Positions 1 through 11,098 of a stretch of 64,000 nucleotides of DNA are shown piece after piece. The position numbers and the translations under genes are program-made. Numbering within the stretch: position 1 is the stretch's first letter; every line of letters starts with the position of its first letter. The notes beneath the pieces are model-generated. The model did not search any database and was not told the DNA's origin. It saw only the letters and a list, made by a program, of their open reading frames with translations. This stretch comes from Cylindrotheca closterium (taxonomy: Eukaryota; Bacillariophyta; Bacillariophyceae; Bacillariales; Bacillariaceae): the NCBI GenBank assembly GCA_933822405.4, contig CAKOGP040001224.1:127825-191824 (forward strand). The letters are read 5' to 3'.

Positions 1-139
1 CATTCAGGATGTTCGCTTCAAGCTGTCATTCGATAGTATCCACCTTGCAGCCGATGTACTAAACATAGTGTTCATGAAGATGAGTACCACGTCCGCTAGG
101 TGGCAATTCAGGACCTACACTATAATGCCCCATCGAGTG

Positions 140-748
140 TTACAGTGACAATCTATTCCAACGCAAAGCAAAGATTGTGACTGGGAATACCGTTTTTTTC
201 AATGCAATCTTGTATGCGACCTCCTGAAGGGCAAATCTGAGGCGCAAGAGGGTGTCTCGGAGTTGGAGAACTGTGCGTGTTTCCTTGAAGGAGCAAAGTC
301 TCATGGAGTCGAGAAAGTGCATAGCCATACGATCGAAAGACATCCTTTCGTCCATGAGACCTAGGCTGCAAACCTTCTTGAGCACTTTTGATTTGTGGAC
401 CTTTTTCGTTTCGAAGCAAGTCTCGAAAGAATCATCCAAAGCATAACACATGAGATTTCGCAGCAAAGATACGAGCTCCTCTAATGTGAAAATACCGAAT
501 ACTGTCGCTAAATGTTCGTCACCAGCAACGTTCTTTGCAAAATGCACTACAAGTGCTTCCAAAATAAACTCGCCTCCCATTCGATCTACAATCTTGGAAT
601 TTATGCACTTCCTCTTCCTCGAATCTTTCATGCTGCTGAACTCTCTTCCTTCATCTATAAAGAGAGGCAGCAATCGAGTTTCATATTTGTTGTCCGCACC
701 TCTGGTGATCAACACGGATGAAATTTGCTCATTCATTCTGTTACTCAT
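140..748 (-). CDS. hypothetical protein
   Basis: I do not recognise the family. From the first in-frame ATG (complement of 746-748) the product is about 202 residues: a basic, polar start, then a largely helical Leu/Lys/Phe-rich body with no membrane segment and no motif I can name. The frame stays open upstream to about 880 and encodes a polar, Pro/Glu/Arg-rich stretch, so the true start may lie in an upstream exon; a possible CAG acceptor is seen near 868. The gene is followed by the window edge and preceded by about 500 bp without a clear gene. That it is a gene at all rests on ORF length and sensible amino acid composition. Confidence 0.5.
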   Translation of the reverse strand: MSNRMNEQISSVLITRGADNKYETRLLPLFIDEGREFSSMKDSRKRKCINSKIVDRMGGEFILEALVVHFAKNVAGDEHLATVFGIFTLEELVSLLRNLMCYALDDSFETCFETKKVHKSKVLKKVCSLGLMDERMSFDRMAMHFLDSMRLCSFKETRTVLQLRDTLLRLRFALQEVAYKIALKKTVFPVTIFALRWNRLSL

Positions 749-832
749 CGTTTTGCGATGCCGTTTTGTATTTTCGGCTCCTCGTCGTGGTTCAAAACCT
801 TCGGGTTGTTTTGGCTCATCCGTCGAATTCAC

Positions 833-1329
833 ATCATTAAAAAAATTACGTACGGGAAACCTACTGGCAGCTTTGGTATGCTATGCTGGAAAAATTCTCG
901 CTTTGTTCGCTGTGCAGTTTTTGAGTGTTTCCAGTTTCAGGTCATAAATGTGGTCTCTTCTTCGCGTGAGAAAACTTCGGAAACTGACGTTTTGCTCTCT
1001 GCATGTATTTGCGGAATTGATTCTTCTATGATGGCGCGAGTCTCAGGAATACTCAGTCCCGAAGGTGACATCAATGAAGAAATCAGTCCAAGCCAAGAGG
1101 ACTGCAACGAAGCGATAAGGATACATACTTGTAGTACCAGGTACCTTCTACTCTCCTCGACGATTTAATCGGAGTAGTCAATTTCACAGACTACTCTGAT
1201 CTAATCTAATCTAATCTGACTTATCACACCTACCAGTATCATGAAACGAGTAACTTGATTCCTATTGCTTTTTGCTAAACATGCAGTTGGATTGATTAAG
1301 TGCCCAACAGCTCATTGATCATTAGATAA
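833..1329. other. intergenic, no clear gene
   Basis: This stretch lies between the 5' side of the unknown gene and the 3' end of the LRR gene. Open frames on the plus strand (725-1168) have poor composition and are probably chance. A short AATCT-type tandem repeat (about four units) lies at 1196-1217. A small upstream exon of the minus-strand unknown gene could be hidden here, but I cannot place one. Confidence 0.4.
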
Positions 1330-2952
1330 TCAATGAGTCAATTTATCCGGCCGTTCGAGAAATGGCAGGACGTTCGATATCACCCCTTCCACACCACAGC
1401 TGACTCTGCAGAAATGGCGATCAACATATTCATTTGCTGTGTTCTTCAGGTTCATGGTAACGTCGATAAGTTTCACTTTCCATACAGCGCACTCCAAAAT
1501 GGAAAGAACCTCTTGGTGTTCCTTGGTAGAAATATGGCGCAAAAATGTCCGAAAGCGAGCTCTTGTTTGCTCGGCCTTGTCGAGGTGGAGAAAGACCGTC
1601 AGCATACCGGATAGCTCATCTCTCCATCGCTTGAGTGTCAAACCCTCGATTCGATCATTCACGAGCAACTTGGCTAGATACGAAAGAGATTCCCGAGACT
1701 CGTTCGAGGGGTTCCGAAAGAGGTAATCCAAGGGGGTAAAGTCAAGGTTGTCCTGCTTTAGTAGAACCTCTTTGTTGAGCGAGAGCTTATCGATGAAACA
1801 TTCAAATAGCGCTTTGTCAGGTCGGCTAGAAAGAGCCAAGATGTGGAAAGGTGTCATACCAAGACGATCGTGTTGCATCATCATTGGTGATACTTCCTGT
1901 CCACTCAGATTAGAGATCTCATGGAGAATACTTGATAGAGGAAAGTAGACTTGGTGGTAGCACCATTCATGCATCGGCAACGACTCAAATCTTGGGGTTG
2001 GATCATCCATGAGTTTGCCGCATGAAAAATTTGGACGCTCTCCAAAGCAATCGATGTTCAAGTGCAGATTTTGGGGAGTTGACAAGTGAATCAATGATGC
2101 GCATCCTTCAAATCCGTAAAAATGAACCTCTAATCTGCACATTGTGTTCCCACAGACTTCAATCGACATGAGCTCCGAGCAATCTTCAAAGGCATGGGTT
2201 TGAATTTCGGCCAGCGACGTCGGTAGTTTCAGAATCACCATGGAACGGCAGCCCTCAAAAGCACTGGTTTCAATGGAGTACAGTCCCTCCGGCAATCCAA
2301 GAAAGACCAAACTGGAACAGCCAGCAAATGCGCGCTCTCTAATGGTCTGAACGGAAGACGGCAGTTGGACATTCACCAACGCCTGACATCCAAAAAGTGT
2401 ATCAGCAGAGATTTCAAACAGCATTTCGGGCCATCCGATTGTCTCCAACCGTTTGCAGCGGTAAAAGGCCCTTTTTTGAACTTGGACCACTTTTGGCGGG
2501 ATCTGAATATGCTTCAAGGCCGTACAACAGGAAAATGCGGATTGCTCCAGGCGCAATATGCTCGAAGGTAGCTCGATGGTGGTCAATCGCCGACATTGCA
2601 GAAACGCACCATTTGGAATAAACTTTATGAGGGGAGACTTCAGATGAACATTTCTCAAATTGAGACAACCCTTGAAGGTCATGGCACCTAAGCTTTTCAA
2701 ACGACCGTTCGACTTGTCGATAACTTCCACCAAGCCTTGCATATCAGCAAAGATATGACGCTCCAAATGCTGTACACTGGGATCGATATGAATGTGCGCC
2801 TCACCACTGGTGATCAAAGAATGTAACAGTCTTTGTTCCGGAGTGCTTTTGCGTTTCCACAGGCTGGGAGTATTCTGGCGAAAGACGACGACATTTTTGG
2901 GTTTCATTTCATCCGACCCAATAGAGAACATATTGTCCCTATTGCGATTCAT
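1330..2952 (-). CDS. BspA-type leucine-rich repeat (LRR_5) protein
   Basis: A 540-residue protein starting at the ATG at 2952; the frame is open to 2994 but has no earlier ATG. The N-terminal half is a run of about eight LRR_5 (BspA-like) repeats of 23-24 residues with the recurrent pattern AFxxCxxLxxIxLPxxLxxI. The second half carries the linker typical of this diatom family (a PMHEWCYHQ stretch, then GMTPFHILALS, resembling a degenerate ankyrin unit) and a conserved tail ending RVSCGVEGVISNVLPFLE. Such proteins are abundant in diatoms and their role is unknown; protein-protein interaction is the usual inference. There is no signal peptide or membrane segment. A decayed relative lies head-to-head just upstream. 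Confidence 0.85.
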   Translation of the reverse strand: MNRNRDNMFSIGSDEMKPKNVVVFRQNTPSLWKRKSTPEQRLLHSLITSGEAHIHIDPSVQHLERHIFADMQGLVEVIDKSNGRLKSLGAMTFKGCLNLRNVHLKSPLIKFIPNGAFLQCRRLTTIELPSSILRLEQSAFSCCTALKHIQIPPKVVQVQKRAFYRCKRLETIGWPEMLFEISADTLFGCQALVNVQLPSSVQTIRERAFAGCSSLVFLGLPEGLYSIETSAFEGCRSMVILKLPTSLAEIQTHAFEDCSELMSIEVCGNTMCRLEVHFYGFEGCASLIHLSTPQNLHLNIDCFGERPNFSCGKLMDDPTPRFESLPMHEWCYHQVYFPLSSILHEISNLSGQEVSPMMMQHDRLGMTPFHILALSSRPDKALFECFIDKLSLNKEVLLKQDNLDFTPLDYLFRNPSNESRESLSYLAKLLVNDRIEGLTLKRWRDELSGMLTVFLHLDKAEQTRARFRTFLRHISTKEHQEVLSILECAVWKVKLIDVTMNLKNTANEYVDRHFCRVSCGVEGVISNVLPFLERPDKLTH

Positions 2953-3030
2953 GGGCTCATTTACCAAGGATAGAGGAGCCAAATGAAGTGCTTCTTACTT
3001 GCTGCTGTCTTGTCATACATTATTGTATTC

Positions 3031-3078
3031 AATGCGATGCAAAATTCTTCAATGCGATGCGATGCGATGCGATATGCG
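3031..3078. repeat. GCGAT short tandem repeat in divergent intergenic region
   Basis: The 270-bp spacer between the two head-to-head LRR loci contains AATGCGATGC twice and then four consecutive GCGAT units ending near 3075. It is probably simple microsatellite slippage in a shared promoter. No function is implied. Confidence 0.6.
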
Positions 3079-3223
3079 TTGGTGGTCTTATCTGTCGACT
3101 GATTCGACTAAACCTGAAACTTCAATTTTTTTATTCATCGCGTTCCCTGTATACTTTCGAGTTCTATCATCTCCTGAGGTGATCAAACCAAGCTCCCAAG
3201 TAACTACAGTAAGAACCTTTCAG

Positions 3224-4466
3224 ATGTCTACAACAAAGAAATTCCGTTTACATTCTAGTGGCGACGTCTTTGTCGGTACAATTTCAACCACCAAAGAACA
3301 AGTTCCGAAAGACGTTAGGATTGTCCGCGTTGACAGTCAGTTCGCGTCCTTCTCGACGACATCTTCGCGTCGTGCCGCTCCTTGAAAGAAGTCATCTTTG
3401 ACGCAGGGGTCCATACTATTGGAAGAGGAGCCTTTTATTGTTGCAGTTCGTTGACTAAAGTCAAATTTTCCTCTACATTGCAAAAGATTCTAGGCTATGC
3501 ATTCTGCAGGTTGACTTCAATTGACTTGCCTGTGGGTCTTAAAGTCATTGGTGAATGCGCTTTTGAGAACACAAATCTACGCCATCTGAAAGTTCCTGCT
3601 ACAGTGGAAACCATTGAACTTGAAGCTTTTAGAAGCTGTCTTCAGTTGAAATCCTTAATTCTACCACCACAACTGGAAGTTATCGAGTCTGGAGTTTTCT
3701 TCATGTGCCCGAAATTGAACGAGATTGAGATTCCAAGAACAGTAAAGAGAATCGGGAGTTGCGCATAGCTGGGGAGACCTTGTCGCCAAGCTGCAGCACC
3801 GCTTCGATGACCATCCTCTTCACAAAGTCTGCTACTTCCACAGCTACCACCCTGTAGAAGATACAATGCAACAAATCAGTGATATTCTGCTGAGTGACCA
3901 CCCAATAAGCGAGTTCTCAAACGGATGCTTTAGGAATGATCCCATTGCACATCTTGGCACTGGCTCAAAAGCCGGTCATTGAACTGCTTGGACAGCTGCT
4001 GCTGCTACTGCTTTCTGGATTCGATGTGGCTCGCACGACCAAGGATTTCTTTGGATCGACCGTGTTGGAGTATCTTTCCAAAAATCCGTTGGAGGAAGGA
4101 AGACATGCGACTCGATGGTTGGCAAATCTCCTAGTGGGACAACAACTACCATTTCTACGGCTGGATCGTTGGAAACATGAACTGTTGGCGGAAGAGGAAC
4201 GAGTCGTACGCGCTTCGGATCTAGGAATCTCAAGCAACGAAGTCCAGTCTTTCTTGGACAAGCTCGTTCAGTTGGAATTCCTCGAGATGTTGCTGGAACT
4301 AAAGCTGTGGAAAATCAAATTGGACGAGAATCCTATGGAAGAGAATCGTGAAAAGGTGAAGGAAAATGCTTTTCGCCACAGTTGTCGAGTTAGTTGTGGG
4401 ATTTCCATTGTTGTTGAGCATGTGATTCCATTTCTCGGCAACAACCACCAAGTGACTGTTCATTGA
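3224..4466 (+). pseudogene. broken BspA-type LRR protein gene
   Basis: Pieces of one LRR_5 protein lie in order on the plus strand but in different frames. The start (ATG at 3224, MSTTKKFRLHSSGDVFVGT) is typical of the diatom family. The frame changes between about 3335 and 3360. LRR repeats then run to a TAG at 3766. The family linker (HRFDDHPLHKVCY) continues from about 3776 in another frame. After one more shift near 3925 the tail (GMIPLHILALA to RVSCGISIVVEHVIPFL) runs to the stop at 4466. That tail aligns with the intact neighbour at 1330-2952. Fewer LRR units remain than in the neighbour, which suggests an internal deletion as well. Introns could explain one break, but three shifts without good splice sites favour a pseudogene. 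Confidence 0.8.
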
Positions 4467-4788
4467 CCCATTGACATTTTTTGGGAGGTTCTACCTAGTC
4501 CTATAGCTGTCTAGTAGAAATCTAATTAATTAAAAAAAATACGCTTACATATCATACAAATTGAAGGTTGATCATTTTCTTCTCCACAGTCCATCCATGA
4601 CAAATTGGCCAATGATCGTCGTCGGAATCGCATCATGTGTCATCTGCTGTCGTGTCGGCCTAGTTCTTGTTGTTTCAGCATCCTGGCAACCAGTCCAGTA
4701 GTATTGTTCGTGGGCGATTTTTGCTGTGGCCTGGAACGTTTCATCATTCGGGCATTACATATTCCAACATCTCAATAACATGCAATCA
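4467..4788. other. convergent intergenic spacer
   Basis: AT-rich spacer between the 3' ends of the LRR pseudogene and the lipid phosphatase gene. I see no gene or notable repeat. Confidence 0.5.
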
Positions 4789-5835
4789 TCACGCTTGTTT
4801 ATTTGCCGCATCTTTTTGTTTCTCGCTTTTCAATTTCAAGAATCGGCCAATCCGCCGTTCCACACTTCCCACAATCACGGCGCCCAACAATGCCGGAATG
4901 GCCAATCCATAGAGTGGCAAGACTCCTTGATCGTTCAACAAGTTATTGGTGACAAATTCCATGACATTGATTGGCAAGTCTTGAGTGACCGCACTGCTAA
5001 ATGGCTGAGTGGTTCCAAAACAAAGGCATCGCCACAATACACCATTCATGGTCCCCACGGATAGCCCAACCGCAATTTGTTCCCACGTGTGCAACTTGGA
5101 AACGATGCGGTACCACAGCGAAATGGAAGCATACGCCACCAACAACAACAAAGTCGAGTAGGGATAATGGTAATCCATGAGTAAAAATCCTGTAAAGGTC
5201 CCAATAAAGCCCAAACTCATGGCGTGTGAGGAGGGCATGCCATTGTCACTGGGCGGTGGTGGTTCCAATATACTATTGCCACTACTACTACTACTACCAG
5301 CACCAGCAGCAGACGATTCCAAAACATACTCCATCATGGGCCGTTCTTGTCGAATCGCTTTTTTCAAAACCTTGCTCAAAATGCCATTGGAAATGGCGCC
5401 GACAAAGAAACTCACCATCAAGGCGTCGCGTTGCCACGCCAAGATTACAAAAAAGGTTCCAGCGACCACGGTTGAGGTGGTCTTGCCAATGAATTTCAAA
5501 ACTGGACTCATGGTTGTTGTTGTTGTTGTTGCTTCGGGTTGTGTTGGTGTGATTTCCTCCTCGGTCGATGACGAGGATGATGATGATTCATACAATCTTG
5601 TAGTGATGGTCGACTTATTGGTATTACTGGAATAAACTGTCGTTATTTGCGGCGTCAATACTCTCGTCCTGGATTGTATCCTTGTTGTTATTGTTGTTGT
5701 TGTTGTTGTTGGATAGGAAGAGAAAGCTTCGACCACTGCTGATTGAGTGGTTGTAACGAAAGAACTGGACAGGAGAAATGATAGTACCACCAATGAAAAG
5801 GTCGAAAGAAGACTGCTGTTGTGGATGATGTGCAT
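4789..5835 (-). CDS. PAP2-family lipid phosphate phosphatase, probably plastidic
   Basis: This 348-residue protein of the PAP2/dolichyldiphosphatase type would remove phosphate from phosphatidic acid or a polyprenyl diphosphate. All three catalytic motifs are visible: KKAIRQERP (158-166; KX6RP), GMPSSH (199-204), and R243 with H249 and Q253 in the RX5HX3Q pattern, with several hydrophobic membrane helices around them. The N-terminus has a signal-peptide-like segment followed by VVEAFSSYP, which resembles the diatom plastid-import motif with cleavage before F. Then comes a Ser/Thr-rich stretch (39-108) encoded by TTG/GTT-type simple repeats. Plant plastid LPP-epsilon proteins are the likely functional counterpart (inference). 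Residues 174-195 form a Ser/Gly/Pro insert between motifs 1 and 2. Confidence 0.85.
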   Translation of the reverse strand: MHIIHNSSLLSTFSLVVLSFLLSSSFVTTTQSAVVEAFSSYPTTTTTTITTRIQSRTRVLTPQITTVYSSNTNKSTITTRLYESSSSSSSTEEEITPTQPEATTTTTTMSPVLKFIGKTTSTVVAGTFFVILAWQRDALMVSFFVGAISNGILSKVLKKAIRQERPMMEYVLESSAAGAGSSSSSGNSILEPPPPSDNGMPSSHAMSLGFIGTFTGFLLMDYHYPYSTLLLLVAYASISLWYRIVSKLHTWEQIAVGLSVGTMNGVLWRCLCFGTTQPFSSAVTQDLPINVMEFVTNNLLNDQGVLPLYGLAIPALLGAVIVGSVERRIGRFLKLKSEKQKDAANKQA

Positions 5836-6381
5836 TATTCTACCACCAGATGAGTGAGTCTTAGAGCAAGGAAGGAAGAAAGAAAAGAGACGTCGATCGT
5901 ATTTTCAACAGTCGGTCAATTCTATTACTGGTCCTTTAACGCAAGCTCACAGTAGCTTGACTTTGTGAATGTTATTCTGCCTTGTCTGATGATGTTATTG
6001 TTGTAAAAAATCCTCAACGTCATCGCTGGAGTTCCCTGATTTGTCGCCCCCATTCACTTTTGGGATGAGTTGTCCCCCGCGCCATACTGAAAATTCGATA
6101 GTTGGTCCAATCAGTCAAATCGTAGGTTTCCAACACCATTTACCACATATTCACCATTATCATTATCATTATCATCATCATATTCATCTTTATCGTCAGT
6201 CATCATCATCATCATCATCATCACCAGAATGGAAAACCCTGATCGCCATCTCTGATCAGCAAACGAAACCAACTCACTAAGAAAATAGAAAGAAGCCTCT
6301 CTGGACAGAGTCAGTCGTCACAGAGTGTCACTGTCGAAACGAACAACAATATATACATCGCCACGAAGAACCATCAGCATC
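5836..6381. promoter_or_regulatory. divergent intergenic region (LPP / CtIP-like)
   Basis: About 546 bp separate the divergent start codons. It must hold both promoters. An imperfect ATCATT/CATCAT microsatellite lies at about 6145-6218. No specific promoter motif could be recognised. Confidence 0.4.
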
Positions 6382-8472
6382 ATGAGCACCAATAACAATC
6401 ATTCCAAAGACATCACCAACACCACCACGAGCAATAAAACATCATCCAAAGCGCCTGCTAGTCGGTCCTTGGTGCAGAATGTTCTACGAGGCCCGCGGAA
6501 AATCTATTTGATCCAACCTTCCAAAAAGGTGGCGACAAGTCGAAAGCGACCTTTGGAATCGGCTGCTGCTTCTGACGATGAGGATGATGATGATGAGGAG
6601 GAGGAGGAACGCACCTCGTCGTCGAATATCTGGAAGAACTACAAGGAACATCGACCTCCTGACACCATTGCAAATTATCATCAAGATCCAGCAGACGACA
6701 GGGAAAATGGTGACCATGATATCTCAAACGACCAAACCGTAGCTCCAATACAGCAACAGAAACAGCAAGCAACTACCATTAGTCCCACAGGCAGTACAAA
6801 CAACAACAACAACAACAACAAGGAGAACGTTGTCAACAATTTGGAGCAAGGGGATGACCAGAGTGACAAGTCTCGACAACGAAAACGAAAACGGCTCGAC
6901 AGTACGAATGATGGATCGAATGCCGTCACAACCACTGATGATGCATTGTCACCAACACATATTGCAGCCATGCAATCTCGATCGAAACTACGACGACGAC
7001 GACGAAGACAAATCAATTACTATCGAAAGTGCCATCGAGATGACGACATATCCGCGCCACAAGTAGGGTATGGCAGAAAGATACCATCATCCATTCCAAC
7101 ATTCCAACTCGACTCTTTCCCACAACGGCGGTATCAACTCTTGGCTGGTTGCCGAATCATGGCAGTGGCATGGTTGGCCAAGCTGGGACAAGAATATCAG
7201 CATTGCCAAGTTCTGCAGTCGCCCATGTATCGAATGTTGCAGATGCAAATGCAACATGCTCTCCAACAACAACAGCAACAACAACAACAGCAACAAGAAA
7301 GTCATCAGCAACAAGTTCAGCAACAAGTTCAACAACAAGGTCAGCAACTGCAACTGCAACTGCAACATCAACATCAACAGCAACAGCAACATCAACAGGA
7401 AAGTCAAAGCCAATCACCAGTACAAAGCAAAAACGAACAGAACAAAAGAAGAGCAGAGGAGAAATTGCAGCCGAGCCAATCGACACAAAGTCAACAATTA
7501 CAAGAACAACAGCAGCAGAAAGTTCCACCAGATGCACAATTGTTGCAACGGGAATGTTCCATGTGGCAAACCCAAAACGAACAACTCCAAAAGGACTATC
7601 ATAAGGAACGAAAATCCAAACTTACTTTGGAACAAGAGAATCAAAAACTCTTGCAGACCGTCAAAGCATTGAAGGGCAAATACAAAAAGCTCAAAATCAA
7701 ACAAAAGAAGGACTATCAAACACTCTCTGGTGGTAGTGCTGGTATTATTGTTGGGGGCAATACTAGCAATACTATTAATGGCAAGGAAACAACAACAACG
7801 ATGACGACGAGTCCAATGGCATTGTCCAATTCGCCAGTGACACCACCCACATCCACAAAGAATGACAAGAGGTCGTCTCCTTCCAATCACGACGCTTCCC
7901 AAGGAAGTGGTTTGGTGCCACGTCGACTCGTCAATGATTATTCGTCGTCACCACCTACCAAGGAACAACAACAACTACCACAACGCCAACATCATCAACA
8001 ACAAATCAAGGAGCACAAGGTCCGAGAGGATGAGGTTCCAAAGGAGGCACACCAACACTCCACCAATAATCAAGATGCTCTTGCAAGAAACTCTTCCAAC
8101 CATCATGATCCAATGTTGCCACCATTGGCTGCAACAAAAGTATTGCAACAGCAGGATGACCAGCAGCCGAAACAAAAGGCAATTGATCAAAATGCTACCA
8201 CCGCTCCAGCTTCTACAACGTCGGCCACTCGAAACTCTACTACGTTCCAAACTGTCAAGGGCGAAATTCTTCCACCTCGCGCATCCACTGCAGCGAAAGC
8301 ATTGGATGATGACGACGAAGACTCGTCAGAACAAACCAAGGACGATGATTCTCTTTTGGATTATTTCATGGCGGACCGCCGAGTCCTACCAACATCATCA
8401 TCATCATCACCGCAAGCATCCACGGATGGCGCCTCTTCCAAAGCTACTACTACCGAATGTCACGAGACTACT

Positions 8473-8527
<55 letters not shown>

Positions 8528-9930
8528 CATTGCATCACAACGCGGCAAAAGATAATGTGGATTCTAGGGAACCAGCCACACAGACCGAGACTCAAGCGAC
8601 ATCCGCAAGCTTTCCTGCTAGCATTCCACCTTCCGCAAACTTGCTATTGGATACAGCTCCGGAGATTCATTCACCACAACAGCTGCTGCCACCGGAATCG
8701 AACTTGTTGGAAGAAGGAACAGCCACAGAGATGTATGCTCCGCCAATGCCAATGCCACCACCACCACCACAAGCGACTGTCGAGTCGTCAACTGAGAATG
8801 CGGACCAACAACAAGCGGAAAGCCCAAGTGACAGCAGAATCATGCCAAATCAAAGATCCGAGACTATGCCACCTCCTGCAACGTCCAATGCATCTCCGAC
8901 TGTCTTTTCCAACAAACCATTGATCTTTGACTCGCCGCCGGATGTCAACGAGGCATCCCAAACGACCTTTCACGATGGCATGACCAATCCACCTCGTCCA
9001 CGAGGGACTCTTGTGACCCATCCTTCCCGCATCCGACTGAGTCTTCCTATGGCATCCAAGCGAGATACTTCACAAGTGTCTGTCGCCAGAGGTGCAAACG
9101 ACGATCCCAAACGTCAGAATCCGCGAAGAGTCACACTGAGCCCACATACCAAAGTGATGGAGCTCTCTCCATTGGACTTGACTCAAAAGTCCAATAATCG
9201 GTCGTCCACAACAGCACAGAAGAGTCTTGTAGTCCCAGAAAAAGGTCAAGCTTCGAGTGACACCACGAATCTACCAACCAGCAGACGAAGCCATAGTGGG
9301 CACTATACTGGCTATGCCCGTAACTTGTATCGACAAAAGGCACGAGACGAGCCAAAGCCAGACGATGTTCCCTCTGATGACGCAGGAGAAAGTCGGATCT
9401 TTCCTGGTAGCCAAGAGAGATCTCTAGTTCCCACTTCAAAAACACCCGAACCAACGACGACGAAACCAACCGCCTCGTCTGCCAGCACCCAACGGAAGAG
9501 TGCACCCAAGCAATTGGTGGGGCAGACATGGATCCAAAACCGGCATTATAACGATTTCATGGAAGACTCCCCCCCTTTGGCCAGACACGCATCTGCCGCA
9601 CCACAGCCATATGTTCGGAAAGTCATGGGAGCCCCGGGCAAAAGAATGGGACCCAACGGCACCCGATATGAAGAAGTCGTCCGCAACAAAGCGGAGCGGG
9701 AGACAATGATCTCTAGTGACTGTCCAGACTGTGCCGGTTTCTTGAACCAGCTGGAACGTGATGGGTACAAACGTGACGAGATGAGGTGCATGTGCCGGCA
9801 CAAGACACGGTATACTCCTCCCGAAACACCGCAAGACTTTTGGGAGCTAAGTTTCATTGATGAAATCGAGAAACGGCAAGCACGTATTGACAAGAGCGAC
9901 CAAGAACAAGGTACAACGCAGGATATCTAG
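6382..9930 (+). CDS. CtIP/Sae2/Ctp1-type DNA end-resection protein, Gln-rich
   Basis: The 1182-residue product starts at the ATG at 6382; the upstream GTG at 6325 is not needed. The C-terminus is a clear CtIP/Sae2 domain: YEEVVRNKAERE, a CPDC (CxxC, about C1114/C1117), then CMCRHKTRYTPPETPQDFW, which matches the family's C-terminal RHR block and the TP-x-x-FW site where CDK phosphorylates human CtIP. These proteins stimulate MRE11-RAD50-NBS1 nuclease to start resection of double-strand breaks. A coiled coil lies at about 390-460. The rest is low complexity: acidic patches near the start, a Gln/His-rich block (7261-7420), a pure polyglutamine tract (8473-8526) and Ser/Thr/Pro-rich linkers with several SP/TP sites. 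At this length it is among the larger family members. Confidence 0.82.
7261..7420 (+). repeat. CAA/CAG/CAT-rich Gln/His coding repeat
   Basis: Imperfect CAA, CAG and CAT triplets encode a Gln-rich stretch with interspersed Val, Leu and His inside the CtIP-like gene. The mixed codons indicate an older, interrupted repeat than the pure tract at 8473. Confidence 0.75.
8473..8526 (+). repeat. pure (CAG)17-CAA polyglutamine tract
   Basis: Seventeen uninterrupted CAG codons followed by CAA encode 18 glutamines inside the CtIP-like gene. Pure CAG runs of this length are prone to slippage, so alleles may differ in length. Confidence 0.9.
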
Positions 9931-10138
9931 GCCAACTTTGCGAGTTTTCAGTAGTAACAAAATAGACAAACAAAATCTTTCGTGACATCTTGGATCTGGT
10001 TGGACTAGCAGTATCCATGCTGACTGAAAACATGAATGGACTCCTACTTTAAAATTGTGCACCGAATAGGCAGGGAGCAAAAATCATCGGCGGATTCCTG
10101 TCAGGCATTTGGTCTCGTGCTCTGGAGATTGCGAGCGG

Positions 10139-11098
10139 TTACTCAACCTTGATGGCATACTTTTGATACTTTTCGGGAAAGGTCTTTGCCAAGGCCTCAG
10201 TCACCTTGGCCCATTCCTTGGGATCATTGGTATCTTCACGGCCGGAGTATTGGACCCCAGATGCATAGTAGCCTCCACTCTCAACCGTATCTGCCACTGC
10301 CAGATAAGTGGGACAGGCCGCAGCCTGAGTTGCAGTCTTTGTCAGAAAGCGAAAGACATATCTTGCCATAATCCGAATCATCAAAGGTTGGTTGTCCCAC
10401 ATGGCCGATCCTGGACTCGCACCGGGATCGGCGCAGACAGAAGTGACGCCTCGTTTGGCAAGCATGGCGGAGTAGGCCGTGACAAGCCATTTACTTTCCG
10501 CATAGTCTTTGTTGTACCCTCCAAAGGTTTCCTTGGTGGAAGGAATCTTGGTAAAATCCATTGGTTTGGGAGCATCGCCGTGAGACATGCTAGTAAGATG
10601 AACCAAACGACCATTCTTCTTGGTAACCAATGGTAGAACGAGCTCGGTGAGAAGGACCAGGGACAAAAAGTTCGACTGAAATGAAAGTTCGACGTCGTAC
10701 TTCGAGGCTTTAAATTCAGATGTTGGGCAATACCCGGCATTGTTGACAAATACGTCAATACCATCGCCGTGAGCTTTTTGCAAGGCCGCGACAAAGGCTT
10801 GAATGCTATCGTAACTGCCCAGATCCAGTTCCATCAACTCAATGGATCCTTTTAATTCCGAAGCACTATCAGATCGGCTAAGAACATCCGTTTTGGCCTT
10901 TTCCAATTTGGCCATTGTGCGGCCCGTCATAATCACAGTGGCACCGGCGGAAACAAGGGCGAATGCCATTTCTTTTCCCAAACTACCAGTGGCACCAGTG
11001 ATCACCATGACCTTTCCACTGAGATCTTTCCCTTCGACCCGCTTGATTGAGGTGGTGCGATAGTCATTCCAGTTGTCAAAGGGGACAAAAGCTGCCAT
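10139..11098 (-). CDS. short-chain dehydrogenase/reductase (retinol-dehydrogenase-like)
   Basis: A 319-residue classical SDR, NAD(P)-dependent oxidoreductase. Visible motifs are TGATGSLG (34-41, cofactor binding), NNAG (119-122), catalytic S170 and YAESK (Y199, K203). The overall layout, with about 25 residues before the Rossmann fold and a longer C-terminal substrate lobe, resembles the retinol dehydrogenase/protochlorophyllide-reductase-like branch, but the substrate cannot be read from the sequence. There is no signal peptide. The ATG at 11098 is the first in frame. Downstream it converges with the CtIP-like gene (208-bp spacer). Confidence 0.85.
   Translation of the reverse strand: MAAFVPFDNWNDYRTTSIKRVEGKDLSGKVMVITGATGSLGKEMAFALVSAGATVIMTGRTMAKLEKAKTDVLSRSDSASELKGSIELMELDLGSYDSIQAFVAALQKAHGDGIDVFVNNAGYCPTSEFKASKYDVELSFQSNFLSLVLLTELVLPLVTKKNGRLVHLTSMSHGDAPKPMDFTKIPSTKETFGGYNKDYAESKWLVTAYSAMLAKRGVTSVCADPGASPGSAMWDNQPLMIRIMARYVFRFLTKTATQAAACPTYLAVADTVESGGYYASGVQYSGREDTNDPKEWAKVTEALAKTFPEKYQKYAIKVE

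Noticed and set aside
7070..8923. Long alternative-frame ORFs (7070-7672, 7862-8923) within the CtIP-like gene
   Set aside because: They are produced by CAA/CAG/CAT triplet repeats read in other phases, giving Asn-, Thr-, Ser- or His-rich sequence with no domain; the main frame carries the conserved CtIP C-terminus.
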